Positions 22,690 to 36,600 of a stretch of 64,000 nt of DNA are shown one piece after another (the stretch's first letter is position 1; every line of letters starts with the position of its first letter). Made by a program: the position numbers and the translations under genes. Source of the DNA: Lonicera japonica (Eukaryota; Streptophyta; Magnoliopsida; Dipsacales; Caprifoliaceae); the NCBI GenBank assembly GCA_021464415.1, contig CM038468.1, forward strand, positions 62,575,220-62,639,219, written 5' to 3'. The notes under the pieces were generated by a model. The model was not told the origin of the DNA. It was given only the letters and a program-made list of their open reading frames with translations, and did not search any database.

Positions 22690-25425
22690 ATGACATGAAT
22701 ATGCTTGCTTGCTATCATGTTTTATTTGTTTTTTATTTATCGTACACGCATGTTATAACTTGTTTTCATATACTATGTACCGATTTTTGGCTTTTTTATG
22801 ATAACTTAAATACATGTTAAGATTTACCGAGAACATAAAAGCATGATAGGTTGATTCCATGTAGATATCTTCTTATTTAAGAAAAAAAAATATATTTCCC
22901 TTTTCTTGAAATATAATTAAGAAAAATTGCCAACACTAAAGCACATCTGTACTGCATACATATATCCCACAGTACTTACGATCACTTTAATGGGTAAGAA
23001 GTATATCGTGAGACTTGTTACAATACTTGAATATAGTAAAGAAGAAATTATGGAATAGAGGTGAAGGAATTAATGGCAATGCCATGTGGCACAGCCTCGT
23101 TGATGTAACCAAACTTTACTTTTATACTAATGTGCAAATTACGCGATGTGTGGATATTTAACAGTTAATAGGGACCATATTCTATATTTTTTATGATATT
23201 TTTGAAATATATATTTTGCCTTGAACTGAAAAATAAAAGAATAATTATAATATAAAGTTGTACGTGGAAAAAAAGAAAAACATTTCTGATATCATTCCGT
23301 AACATACTTCAATTTGATAAAAACAATTCAAAGTTGCTTCATATATTGATTTAAAAAAATACAAATGATTTTAAAAACTACAAAAAAAAATTGGTTCCTA
23401 TATTCTTCCATTGACTAAAAGAAACATAAAAGAAAAAAATAAAATTAATTTTAATTAAAGTTATAAATTAATAATATTATAAAAAACTTATCACATATAA
23501 TTAATCTATTTCATAGTCAACTATTTAACATGAATCATGTATGAAAAGATGAGAATCATATAGTTTAAGATATAAAATCTTTAAATTATAGCGCTCTTCA
23601 ATTGAGATGGAGGCTGGAATTATTAATCTAGAAGAAGTAGAAAAATACAAAGAAAGCTTAAACAAGACTTAAGAAAAATGATGTGAAAGAATATAATTAT
23701 AAAAAAATATTAAAATAGAGAAGATAAGAACATATCATTACAAACATGAATGAGAATAAAAGTAAGGTGAAAAATTATTTATCTATAATCTATATATGCA
23801 TGTATACGTATATATATTATTCTTCTTGAGACTAATTTATATGGGAAGAAAATAAAACCTTTCTTCGAATTAATTGATAGAAATATTTTTTTTTGCCTAG
23901 AATTCTATCATCAATGACCGAAAAAAGAGGTGAGGAAGTATAAATATAAAGAATATATAAAGAGAAAAAGAAGAAAATATCATTACAAACATGTATTAGA
24001 AGAAAAGTCAGGTGAAAAATCATTAATCATTAATCTATATATATATATATATAGCACTCTTAATGATAATATAACTCATACGGAAGAAAGAAAGAAAAAA
24101 CTTTTGTTCGTTAAATTTGCAACTATTATAATACTCTATTTCAAGTTTATATTTTATTCCTTATAAGTTCTACTTTCAATAGGAATGTTATATATATATC
24201 TTAAGAATATTAATCTTAATGGCACTAAGTATAAAGTATTAATTAAATATTTACAAAATTAAAAAAGAAAGTTACAGATGAAATGTTTAAAGAATTATAA
24301 CTCTACATATTAAAGGGCGAGAATTGTAAAAGACAAAAATTATCTAATATAAATAAGCAATAATTGAGAATGTGAGAGTTAACGTTGTATAACGAAAATT
24401 AAATAGATTAAAAGAATAATTAACTAATATCAAGGAAATAGATTTTGAAATTTGACATTAAATTTTTTGAAGTAACAATTAGAATTTTAGATATATAAAT
24501 TATTGATTTGAGATATTGGATACTACAAAAGAAAATAAATTAACGAATTAATATATTAGAAATTATATAATATATATATATTATAATAATATTATATATT
24601 ACACTTAATATTATGTTAGAAATTAAAAAAAAAACTTAATAAATGAAAGAGAGCGTGGGAAAATAGAAATGCATGAAAATAGGAAAACATGAATATATAT
24701 ATATATATAAATTATAAAAAAAGAAAAATATTTATTTAGAATTTGAATAGTAATAATGCAATGACATGTGTTACAATATCGTGAGAAGAGAGCATTTTAC
24801 ATTTTATTTATATATGAAATATTTTATGAAGGGTATATTAGTGAATTGCTTATATGGAGTGGTGTAATAGTACATTTTTTTTCTTAGAGATGGAAGGAGA
24901 CAAAGAGAAGTGAATAGAAAAAAAAATCAAAATGTAAATGTACCAATTGAAAAAAGTTCTTGAAGTTTAGATATTATAATTAATATTTTATTAGTAATTG
25001 AATTAGATATTATATTTGTTAAAAAATATATTGCATGCTAGATAAATTAGATATTACAATTAGTATATTATATTACAATTTAGATATGAGATATTAAATC
25101 ATTAGAAAATTGAGAATAATAAAAATATTATAGAGATGCACATTTATTATATGCCACATATCATGCTTTCATCAAAAGAGAGCATTTTACTTGTTACGAC
25201 AACGACGACGATGATGATGATATATGATATATGATGTGAGAAAAGCTATTACTCCTACTATTACTACTACTACTACTTGTCAATAAGAGGAAAATAATTG
25301 AATTATATAAAAAGTTGAAAAATAAATTAAGTGATGTAATGAGCCGATAGAGATGATGCACTCTCCATTTTTAATGAGTAAATATTCTCAATTCTTCTTT
25401 ATATTTTGTAAGAAATTTTTCTTCC
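22690..25425. other. very AT-rich intergenic DNA
   Basis: No gene recognised. Contains TA and simple repeats (24035-24052, 24558-24575, 24700-24715, a GAT/ATATG tract near 25205, CTA/TAC near 25255). A diverged direct duplication has copies starting at 23726 and 23971 ('aaga.aatatcattacaaacatg'). Confidence 0.5.
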
Positions 25426-26268
25426 TTACGAACTATTTTTTTTTTTCATGATAAAAGCCAAAAAAAATTGAAAATAACATCCAATTACATTACTAAACTT
25501 ATTTTCTAAAATCTTATATAAATTAATTAATTTTTTCTTATAGTTTCCACCATTTTGATTTTTGTTAATTTTCCGGTTCGGTTTTAAAGCAATAGGTGTG
25601 GAGGTGCGAGTATGATTTTGGTTTGAAATAACCAAAGCCTCATCTTTTTTGTCCTTTTTGTGGTGTTCCTCCTCAATTCGGAATTTGGTGATCAAACTTT
25701 TTAGAGAAAATTCTTTGGATTTATGCCTCAGATTAATTCTTAAACTCCTTCCATAAAGGAGGCAGTTTATCAGTCATCACTGCTATCTAAAACTGTTTTA
25801 TTTAACAGCATGCCTTCACAAAATAATTTCATGAGCAATTTTTTGAAGTTCGTGGGATTGAGCAACCACATACCTGTCATCCGTCATCTGAAATTTCAAA
25901 TAACGACTGACAGCGTATTTCTTAATCCCAGCTTCTTCAGTGTCGTACTTTTTCTGAAGTGCATCCCAAACTTCCTTTGAGGTTTTGCACGATAAATAAT
26001 AATAAAAAAGTTCATCACAAAGCCCATTAATGATGTAGTTTATACACAAAAAATCGTTATTAGTCCATTCCTTAATTGCTTTATGATTTTTATAAGTTAA
26101 AAGTTTTAGAAAATTAGGTTTTTCCAAAAGGCAAACATTGTTTAGTTTTTTTGTGGTTAAATAAAAAAACATCTTTTGTTTTTATCTTTTAAAGTGTAAA
26201 CCCTCAAAGCGAAATGGTTTATTAAGTTCAACAGTTCCAGTAATAGGTTTAGCAGTATCAGAAGCCAT
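25426..26268 (-). pseudogene. Copia-type gag (UBN2/gag-polypeptide) remnant
   Basis: Read on the minus strand from 26268: MASDTAKPITGTVELNKPFR, then FYLTTKKLNNVCLLEKP, WTNNDFLCINYIINGLCDEL, KEVWDALQKKYDTEEAG, KYLKF-type and 'RIEEEHHKKDKKDEA' blocks. These are in the order of the gag of plant Copia elements (TNT1-94-like annotation). A stop replaces the expected Trp in 'HFKR(W)KQKM', and frameshifts occur near 25815 and 25740. No protease, integrase or reverse transcriptase follows, so the element is 3'-truncated and inactive. Confidence 0.75.
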
Positions 26269-26289
26269 TACAACGATAAAGAATAGCAG

Positions 26290-26940
26290 ATAACAAACGT
26301 CTTAAAATTGTTGAAACAAGGAACGGATTTTACCAAGTAGAGATAGGAAAACACCGGGTTGAGTGGCAGACTATGTCGCTCTCTTTAAGATGTTTCGCAG
26401 CTTTGCTCGATGTTTGTGCTAACAGTTCGGAAATGGCCATGTCGTCCCTCAGGATACTACAACTCAGATTTTCCTCTATCTTCGATTTCCTTAGCACGGA
26501 GGGAAATCGAAATTCTAACTCCTTTTGTAATTCGGTTGGAATCGGTAAACTATTCCTGCTGGAGGTTAACAAATTTTTTAGAGGATTTTTCTTTAAAGTC
26601 TCATAGCAGATTAACCATGGAAGATTTTCATTGTGTTCGTTGTGTGTGTTTTTGAGATAAGAGACGGAAATATTTTTTAAAGAAAAAAATATCGCATCGT
26701 TGTGTAGAGGGAGAGAAAAACGCAACGACCGATAATGGTAGCTATCTACAATGAACGTGTAAGACTTGGTCAAAAATCTTTCAAAATTTTCGAAATTCAA
26801 AATTTTGAAATGAAATGATTTTATTTTAATAAATAAAATTTCCATATAAAAAAATAATATTAAGCCCGAGCTCGAGTCAACCGATTGCAGCGCGTGTGGT
26901 GAACCACACTCATCTAAGTCTTCAACCAATAACATAAAAT
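26290..26940 (-). mobile_element. probable LTR/leader of the Copia remnant
   Basis: Lies immediately upstream (minus strand) of the gag start. It includes TGTTATTGGTTGAAGACTTA (26935 downward) as a possible LTR start. The 201-residue open frame here has no domain and is probably chance. LTR end, primer site and target duplication were not resolved. Confidence 0.35.
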
Positions 26941-26944
26941 TCTA

Positions 26945-28047
26945 ATGCCCAAAGGGCTCAAACCCTTACGCAAATTTTCCCTTATAAAAACACATGAAAA
27001 GTTTTTATATCTCTCATATGTGAGACTTAGGAAAATACATAGAGTTCACTTGGAACTTGCTTTGGTTGTTTTCTTTTTCTTCTTCTCCTATTTTTTTCAA
27101 ATACACACAAAATCTACAACAAAAAATATTATATCATTTTAAAATTATTTTAATGACATTTTATATAAATTTTTTGAGATAGTTTTTGGTTACTTAAAAT
27201 GATTTTAGAATATTAGAATATTTTTTATAAAATGTTAATATTACTATCCTTAATTAATTATGGATTTACCTATGAACTGACTATAATAGAAAAGCATTTT
27301 TCTACATATATAAAAAAAAAAAATACAAATTCTAGGACACAATCAAAAGGTTCATATATAATAAAGTGTTCAATAAACCTTCTTTTTGTAAGAATAAAAA
27401 AGACGTCAATAGACTATAAGATTGTTATTTATGAAAAAGTAATTTATTATGGTTGCATCATTTTTTCCCCTTCCTTTCCAGTATAATGAATGGATACATT
27501 CATAATTCTAAGTAAAGAGGATTAAAATAAATAGAAAAGTATTCGAGTTCAAATTGTTATTTTTAAGAATGAAAGGAATTTCCTTTAATGATACGTGATG
27601 GTGAGTAACTTATTCCCCTCTCTTGCACCATTGCTAAATAACATCATTTAAAATCTTACTGATTTAGAAAATTTGAAAAGTACAAAAAAAAAAAAATTGA
27701 AAAAAAAATGCCACATTGCAGATGGAAAGAGATAACTAACTTTTTTCCATTTTAGTAAATTTTTTGTTCTCCTATATATCACCTAACAATCAAAGTGAGA
27801 TTGTTAAATTTATTAATCGTTTGATTAATGGAACAAAACTATGATTATGTTTATGGTTATATATATAGTAATATATTTTGTAGTTGCTAACTCAACGTCA
27901 TAGCGCACCAATAGCTAGCCATCCCTCTATGAAATTAAAAAAAAAAGCATGCTTATTTTATAAGGCAAGGTCACGTCCCTTATATCAGTTCCTAGTAATT
28001 AATTAACTACATTTATATTCATAGAATTTTATTATATGATGTTATAT
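26945..28047. other. AT-rich intergenic DNA
   Basis: No gene or bounded repeat recognised. Confidence 0.45.
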
Positions 28048-28199
28048 GGGTAATAATATTAGTACTCCATAAAAAAGTATTTTAATGCTCTAAAATTATC
28101 TTTAGCTACAAAAAAATGTTTCAAAAGATTTATATAAAATTTCATTAAAGATAATTTTTAAATATTAAAGTATTTTGTAGAGTACTAATATTATTACCC
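28048..28199. mobile_element. palindromic MITE, 152 bp
   Basis: GGGTAATAATATTAGTACTC (28048-28067) and GAGTACTAATATTATTACCC (28180-28199) are a perfect 20-bp inverted repeat. The inversion continues inward with mismatches through 'aaaattatcttt'. Flanking trinucleotides are TAT on both sides. Superfamily is unresolved (PIF/Harbinger-like or hAT-like). Confidence 0.7.
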
Positions 28200-29620
28200 T
28201 ATTATAGTATTGATTGTTTTATTTTGACATTATATTGACATTATAATAAGAAGGCCTTTACATAGGCAATTATGTTCGAACCCATTTCAAATGCACTATC
28301 AACTATTCAAAAAACATTTTAAATCTAATTAGTTAAACATTTTTTATTCCTTATACAATTTTTATATTAAAAAACTATTACCCCTTATTATATAGATACA
28401 ACGACAAACATTAACATTTTATCATCCAATTATTCTTGGCATGAAAAAATAGATATTGCAATTTGTTGGTTGATTTGGATTAATCAAGGTGTCTCAATTA
28501 AAGATTTGTTCGTTGATATGAAAGTAATAGATTTTTCTTTTATACAAGTGTTTTATGGAGAGGGGAAATGGAGGTTTTCAAACACATTATTAATGAATTG
28601 AGTTTATAACTTCGTGATCAAACTTGTAATCTTTTTGTTACGAGGATAAATAGAACATCACCAGTGTAATAGTTAAATTTTTTGATATGCAATTATTAAT
28701 AAGCATTTCATCTATGAAAAGATTGACAGCCTCATTTGTGAGGATTGAACTTGTATATATCAATTATAAGCATCTAAATTGTTTTAAAAATTAGCATTTT
28801 CTCCTTAAACTAGACGAACATTATCGAGTTAACAATTCCAATATGCAATTACCAAATTAAACAAGAACAAAGTAAGTGCCAAAAGCCAAAATCTAGCATC
28901 AATCTCATCCCGAGCAAGTCTAGCCAACATGCGAGCTTCAAAATTCCATGATTTATGAATATAGGAGACGTAACACAAAGTTAACGCTTGATATCATTAA
29001 TAATATTTTCAATAAGCAAAAAGTATTTACTGTTAACTAGTAATTCATAATCATTTTAATATTGCCTTTTGCACAGACAAAATATTTAGCTAGTTTTCTC
29101 ATAAACGACATGACTTCAATAGTAATACATGCCTCAACTTCCTCGGTTTTTAATATATCCACAACCAAACACAAATTAAAAATAAAAAAGACAATCTCTT
29201 TTTTTGTTTTTTTTTTGATTTTCCATGGAGTCCGGATTAGCTTTTAAACATCTCGGCTAATTTTCACTCACTCACGAGCATAAATGTTGGCACTAAAATT
29301 TTTTGCTGCTTGAATGTAACCAAAACTCGAAGTTAAATCCAGAGCTAATTCTAGTATTAGTATCCACTTACTATTTTTGCTGGTTAATAAAAAGAAAAAG
29401 AAAAAGAAGACAATTATAAACTTTCCCATTAGGAGTGGCGTTTGGTTATGGACAGAATGTTCACTACAAAGTACACAAAATGTGCTAAATTACAGCCGAA
29501 AACATTCCATATTTAGATTGTACTTGTATGGTTAAGCGTGCCTAAGTGGCATCACTGAAATAAAGTTAGCACCTAAAACATTATTAAAAATTAAAAAATA
29601 ATAATATAATAGGGAGAGAT
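28200..29620. other. intergenic DNA, no gene seen
   Basis: AT-rich, with no coding signal I can support. Confidence 0.45.
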
Positions 29621-29668
29621 AAACCAAAAAAAAAAAAAGAAAAAAAAAAAGAAAAAAAGAAAAAAAGA
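29621..29668. repeat. A-rich/(AAAAAG)n tract
   Basis: Imperfect A-rich repeat with interspersed G, just upstream of the likely transcription start of the next gene. Confidence 0.7.
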
Positions 29669-29699
29669 ATATCTATAGAGGAGAAGAGCAGAGAGAAAA

Positions 29700-30698
29700 G
29701 CTGAGAAATAATGGTGGAAGCTTGCTGAGGAGGAAAGAAAGAAAGAAGCAATCTCTATCTCGCTGAACAAAAAGAGCTTAGCTGTTGATGCTACTCTTCT
29801 TTCACTTTCTTATCTCTACAATTCACCTATCACGTGTGTGAATAAACTTTTTCTAGGGTTTCTCTTCAATTCGATCCACCGACATTCCCCGATCTGCTAC
29901 CCACTCAATTCAATGCCATCAGATCCGAGCCTCTAATTCAGTACCAGGCTCTTTTGCACTTCAAATTCTGCTTAAATTGACATCTTTATGGTGGTTAACC
30001 AGCTCTTTGATGACATTTGACTTCGCCTGACGGTAAGTCAACAAGTACAATTTTATTGCAATGAGGATTCTGTACGTGTAATTCCAACTCTACCAGAGTT
30101 TTGCAATTCGATTTAACTCAATTTTTTTTGACTTGAATTTGGTTTCTCATTTTGTGCCCCCGCTTAACTGGTGTGATCTTAATCTGTCGGTTTCTAGGGT
30201 TCATGTGAATTGTACTCCGTCGTGAGGATCTTGAATTGCTTAAGTTTGTGGAGTGTGTCTACCTGTCTTGAAACGGAAGTTTCAGGCGATAATTGTGCTG
30301 TTGGTGTTCAGTATCGAAGATATGGTCCTGGTTTAATTTAGGCTTTTTGCTGTGGGATTTAGTGTTTTTGGAAGAGGAATTAATACAATTTGGTGAAAAT
30401 CTTCCCGATGGCAGCGTGAATATGACTTCGGTCCGGGGTTATCAGAGCGTGGCTGTATTTTGGTTGGGCACATGGTCTCTCGAAGTGAGACTACATTGAC
30501 TTGTTGACTTACATTATCTTCTTTGCTGCAATTGAGTCTTTGGTTGGCTTTTCAGAGGGATTGAAGAGCTTTCAGTTATCTATATTGGGAGCTATTGCCC
30601 GATCACATTCCATGGATTGTGGGATGTACTATTTCAAAATGTGCTGTTCGGGAATGTAGAAGCGGTAATTATTATTTGGCTAAATTGGTTGGTAAGAG
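29700..30698 (+). other. 5' leader of the BPP-like gene, with likely intron
   Basis: A CT-rich leader-like stretch precedes a good donor (cg|GTAAGT at 30033) and an acceptor (CTTTTCAG|a at 30555), suggesting a 5'-UTR intron. Short upstream open frames (for example 30293-30499) would fall inside it. Inferred from splice signals only. Confidence 0.4.
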
Positions 30699-33600
30699 AT
30701 GCCTCCATCACCGGCAACGAGATGTTCTCCTAGGAGGGAGTCGAGGGCAGACAACCACAAGAGAGGGCGCAGTCTCGAGAGTGGAATACTCCTAAGAGAT
30801 AAGGATGACGATCTTGCTCTTTTCAACGAGGTGCAGAGCAGGGAAAGAGACAATTTCTTGCTTCAGTCAAACGATGATTTTGAAGACACCTTCTGTAATC
30901 CCTGACATCCTTTTTGAGATTAGTTTTATTGCTTACTTGATTATTGTAGTTCAGGATCTTATTATTTTATTGGTGTAATTGTGTTTGTTACTGTGGCTGA
31001 CAGATATATTATATTTATCTTTGTTTTGCATTCCACAGCAACAAAATTGCGATACTTTTCCGATCAGAAGCTTGGTATCTCTGTTCCCATTCGAGGAGAG
31101 AGTAGTGACCTGCTGAATGCAGAGGGGGAGAAGAATGATTATGACTGGTTTGTTGTTTTTGCCCATACGCATTAAATCTTGATTTCATCATTAGTTACAT
31201 GACTACACACTGACATGAACGATTCTTTGGATAAGTGTTTTGTATTTTATTTAACTTAAAATCATGCTTATTTTTGTTCATTCATATTGCTTTCAATCCA
31301 TGTCATGTAACATGCATCACTTTGTTGGAGTTTTGTTCTTAGCAACTAGTCGTCTTATTAAACTTTATTTTTAGAAGAAAAACATATTATCATTCTTTTA
31401 TGGGCATTTGCATTTCTTTCTGTGGCAAGTCTATGTAGACGGTCTCGTTACTTCATTAATCTTATATCTAATGTAATATTTGATGTTTTTAAATGGAAGG
31501 TTATTAACTCCTCCCGACACCCCTCTGTTCCCTTCTTTGGACGACGAGGCACCACCAGTTAATCATGCACAGAGGGGCAGACCACGAAGTCAACCTATTT
31601 CAATCTCAAGATCTTCCACGGCAAGTCTTTATTTTATTTAGTAGGACAAAATGACAAATTTTCTTATGTACATTAAATTATAACTCCCAAAGATGTCTGT
31701 TAAACACTCTGGTCATGTTTCTTCTTTTAATAGAGTAATATATTTATTTCATAATTTCAGATGGAAAAGAGTTACAGAAGTAGTAGAGGTAGTGCAAGTC
31801 CAAATCGCTTAAGTCCATCTCCTCGTTCTGGCAATGGTATGTTCCAATCAAGAGGCAGGTCATCATCTTCAGCACCTAATTCTAGTCCAACTCCTAGTTT
31901 ACGTCCTGCAACTCCAACGCGGAAACCATCTCCTCCACCGAGTAAACCTTCAACGCCTGTTACAAGATCTTCTACACCAACCCCTCGGAGGCTGAGCACA
32001 GGTTCTAATGGTGTGAGGGGGGTCTCTCCCATTAAGACTGGTAGAGGGAACTCTGCGTCTCCCAAAATACGGGCATGGCAATCAAACATTCCGGGTTTTT
32101 CTTCGGAGGCACCTCCTAATCTTCGTACTTCACTGGCTGATCGACCAGCATCATATGTGAGGGGTACCTCACCAGCATCAAGAAATGGCAGGGAGTCTTC
32201 CTCCAAATCTGGTAGACAATCAATGTCCCCTACTGCTTCTAGAAGCATCAATTCGTCGTACAGTCATGACCGGGACCAGTTTAGCTCCCACAGTAAAGGG
32301 TCAATGGCATCTTCTTGTGAAGATGATGCAGACTCTCCACAATCTATTTCTGTGGGTAGCTTGGACCGAGCAACTGCAAGGAGAGGCAGTGCACTTCCAA
32401 ATAATAGAGCTCCGGCTTTTTCCAAGAAGCCGATGAAAACATTGCCATCAAGTTCTGCCCCAAAAAGATCATTTGACATAGCACTTCGACAAATGGTATC
32501 TTACTATCTTGTCATTTGGAGCACTTTGATTCTCTTCATGTTTAAAAATAATCCACGTGAGCATTAAAGGATTTGCAAATACTGGAAAAAAGTTAGGGGC
32601 CTGTTTGATAAATCTGAAAAAAATTAGCATTGATTTTACAATATCGAGCTACTATTCTTGAATATTTCAAGTTGGTATGTTAGAAAAAAAATTAACTTTT
32701 CAATTAGGAGACAATATCTGACTTAGATTTTTAGCACAAGTGGTAAGGTATATGTGAAGTGCTGGCAATAAGATTTCCCCTCTTGTTAATATATGCATCA
32801 AAAGAGATGTGGGCGTTCATCCAATTTGAATATTTAGACCCCAAATGTTCAGCCATTGCTAATTAAATTTTTATTCATCCACCATTTGCTTTGTAATTAA
32901 CATTGGGTTATATTTGGAAAAACTAATTAACATTTGCTTAGTTGATGGAAGGAACATGAAGTATGCTGGTTTGACCAAAAAGGCTAATACTTCACTATTT
33001 AGTTATTTACTTTTACTTTCTCGACAGCATTTTGTTTAATCTTTAGTTTTTTCTCTTGCCAACGTCCTCATCAAAACATTATTAACTAAACCATTATTGG
33101 ACCGTAAAAGTCTGTTTGGTCTTTTCTGGTCATTCCAGCGGTACAATGTGACAAACTGAAAGTTCAATTCTATATGTAGTCTCCTAAGAAGCATGTTCTC
33201 TTTGAACAAGCAATAAACGTGTCGGACACCTCCAGACGACTGTTGAAACATCTTTGACAAATTATAGAATTAATGAACATCTTAAGTTAAGGCAGTGGGC
33301 ACATCTTCTGAGCACTTACCAAATACCAACGTGATCAATTAACATTGAATGTGTGGGCGTGACACTCATTTTTTCACATGTTTATAAAATGTATAAATAT
33401 AATAGTTTACATATCCAGAGACCTAAATGCATCTAATAGATTTTTCGTGTCCTTAATTTTTCTATGTTGATATAACAGATGACTATAGATTATTGTGATT
33501 TGGTTACGAATGTCATGTCAAATCCACGTAGTAATTAATTCAGTTAACATAACACAATATTCCCGTTGTTAGTATAATACATGTACGAGATATTTTTATT

Positions 33601-36600
33601 TTTCACATGTCGTCACGGTCAGTGTCATGGTCACACCTCATTTTTGTATCCATGCTTCATTTGTAGTCACATTGCTGTACTAAAAATACTTGATGTAATA
33701 TGAAAGTTAAATTACTAAAATATACATATACTAGTGGTAGCCATTCCAAAGGCTCTGGGTTTAATATACCCTGTACAAATCGTTCTTCTCGATCTTTGAA
33801 AAGGCGTCTTTCGTCTGAGTACCCAATCTTTTACCCCTTGTACATTCATCCCTACCCTTAAGGCATCTTTCAACCCAACCGTCCAATCTTTTATCCCTTA
33901 TACATTTTTAGGATTCAAAGACCGTTTTCCTTTATTAAATAGATCCACACCCATATGTTATATGTAACGAATTGCCTAAATTTGAGCTAAGATGCGTTTG
34001 ATACATAGTAGTGAATGACCCATCCCTCAGCACTATCGATACTTGCATCATATTCCTACCTAATTTTGATAATCAAGTAAACTGATTTTATTTAAATATG
34101 TAGAATGTTGACATTTATTTTTGGAATGTGTGACCGAAACTTTTTTTAGTGGCAGATAAAAATAGTGCGGGGAATTGTGAGATAGGAGAAAGAGTAGTTG
34201 GGTGATATTGAAACTCAATGATCTAAACGACTAAACCCCATCTCCTGAATGGAGTAATATTGGCCCTTAAATGCACCCATTCTTAACATGTGTCCATTGT
34301 GGTGTGACAGGCCATTGGTACCATAACCCATTCTTAACATATTTCATTGCATGTCTGTTGTAGGGTGCCTAAAATTTGGATATGGTGCAGATCATTTTCT
34401 TTCCATGTAAAAGGTTCTTCACAAAATCTACTAAATGTCCCATTGCACGCTTCTTTGACACGTGTCTTATGTTTGATAGAATCATTCATGCATAACTATA
34501 CAAGTTTTGGCATCTTAGAAAAATAAATAATTCTTCTTGAAATCTGTTGTGTAGGATCAACGGAAAAGTCCTCAGAATATGTTCAGGCCACTCTTATCCA
34601 GTGTCCCAAGTTCTACCTTCCATGCTGGAAAAACAAGTGCTGCACATCGCTCTCTGATATCTAGGAACTCTTCGGTCACAACTAGCAGTAATGCAAGTTC
34701 TGATCAAGGTACAAATGGTGTACATGATGCCGAAGGAAGTGAACAAAACCAGGAAGATGCAACTAGTGAATATGTAAAGGCACCTGGCCCTGTTGTTCTT
34801 GATGAAGTATTTGTCTTTGATAAGGCTGATGATCTGAATGAAGATATTCGGCATGTTATCCATGGTGGGTCACCTAGCAGTCCACACAGTGGCTTCAATG
34901 GAGACCCTATACTTGATTCTCAACTTGGTGGTGTTGGAAATGTTAGCAGCAATGACACTGCTTTGGCAATCACCGCAATGTCTGAAGCTTTAGATGTCAA
35001 CTCTGATTTTGCAGATTCTGATGGTTTTAAGAACATGGCATTTTGTTCTAAATGCGGCCGCAGGTATTCCATCATTAAACCAATGGAAGGGGACTTGAGA
35101 CTTTGTGCCGAATGCTGTAGGTCAGATATACATTCGACTATCACCTCTCCATTGGCAACCACATTAGTTGCTGATAACTCCCCAACGAAGAATTTGGAAG
35201 GTTATGATTCGTTTGATGTAAGAGAGCCCTCAATGGATGTGCCTGAATCATCAGAAGTGACTAGTACGGGTGAACCAAGAGCTGATCAACACGAAGAGAT
35301 TGTTAAGGAAGGCCAGACTTCCTACAGTGAGCCAATCTGGAATTTCTTGTCTGAAAATTCTATTGCACGGACGTTAGTGGAGGAAGGTGATCAGAGGCAT
35401 TCCAATCAGCAATTAATAGGTGATCCGACTGTTAGTTGTAGCATTACTGATGGAGATGCTGGGGGTCAGCAAATGCAGCATTCTAATGACGGTCCAAATT
35501 TAAAGGTTAATGGTTCAGAAGGTGCAGGCATTTCTGTTCTGCTAAAACGGTCAAGCAGTGGCAAGGGGCCCGTTGTTCAAAGCAGGACCTTTACCGCCAG
35601 CAGCATTCCTTATAATGACCCATCGTATGTGAGAGACAGTATAAACAGCGTGAGAAGTTCCTTTGGCCATGGCAGTAGTGCATCTGCTTCATCTTCTCTT
35701 GACTTAGGCTCTACCAGGCAAAGCGAGGCTCGTTTTCAGCGGCAAGTAAGCGCCAACAGTTATGAGATGAGCACAAAGCACCACCGGACCGTGTCATCTT
35801 CATCTGGAACTTCATATCAGGGTTTCCAACCATTAGGTTTTGCAACAAGTGCACATAAAGAAGGTTTCGAGGTATCTGTAGCCCATTCGGACAAAGATGT
35901 CGATGTAATATGTGTAGCTGATCATGACCAATTGCTGGCCTCTGAAAATACAGTGCTGGACAATACACGGACAGATGTTGAAAGTAACTATAAATTTAGA
36001 ACTATGATTGCTTCTACCTCAGAATTGTCAAGTCACATACGAAGTGTTCATTCAAGAGGCAGTTCAGGGACTTCATTTTCAAATTTTGATGAGTCTATTT
36101 CATGTGAAAATGGTGAAGACTTGACAAACAATGCAAAAAATATCCGGGATGCAGAAGAATCTGCAGTGGATCTAGAATCTTCTACTCTAGAGGAAGGCGC
36201 CAGGCCGAATTGTTGTGTTGATAGGGTGGATGTTGAGGAGGTTCCTCCTCATATTTCATTGGATACAATATCAGAAATAGAAATCGAGAATGTTCATCAG
36301 GATTCTCCTGGTTCACAATCTGATATTTCTTCGCCAAATTCAAAGAGCAGCATAGATGAATTACACGAGGTTCATGTTCCTGCTGCATCTGAAAAGCATA
36401 TAGCAGCGGTTGCAGAGTCTGACCCCTCGAACCATGTGCATGGCATCCTTGGTATGTCTATATTGCATTCTGCCCTCTTTACAAATTTAGATTCTCTACC
36501 TAATACAGTATGATTTGCTATTGAAATTCTTAGAAGCTTTTGAACTGTGCACACTGTGTGAAGATAGCCCAATATAGTCTTATTTCTAATTCTGCCATAT

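Noticed and set aside
26330..26935. 201-residue minus-strand open frame as a gene
   Set aside because: No recognisable domain. It lies just upstream of a Copia gag remnant in what is probably its LTR/leader.
31772..32251. 159-residue minus-strand open frame opposite exon 4 of the BPP-like gene
   Set aside because: A shadow of the Ser/Pro-rich coding exon. Composition mirrors the plus-strand codons.
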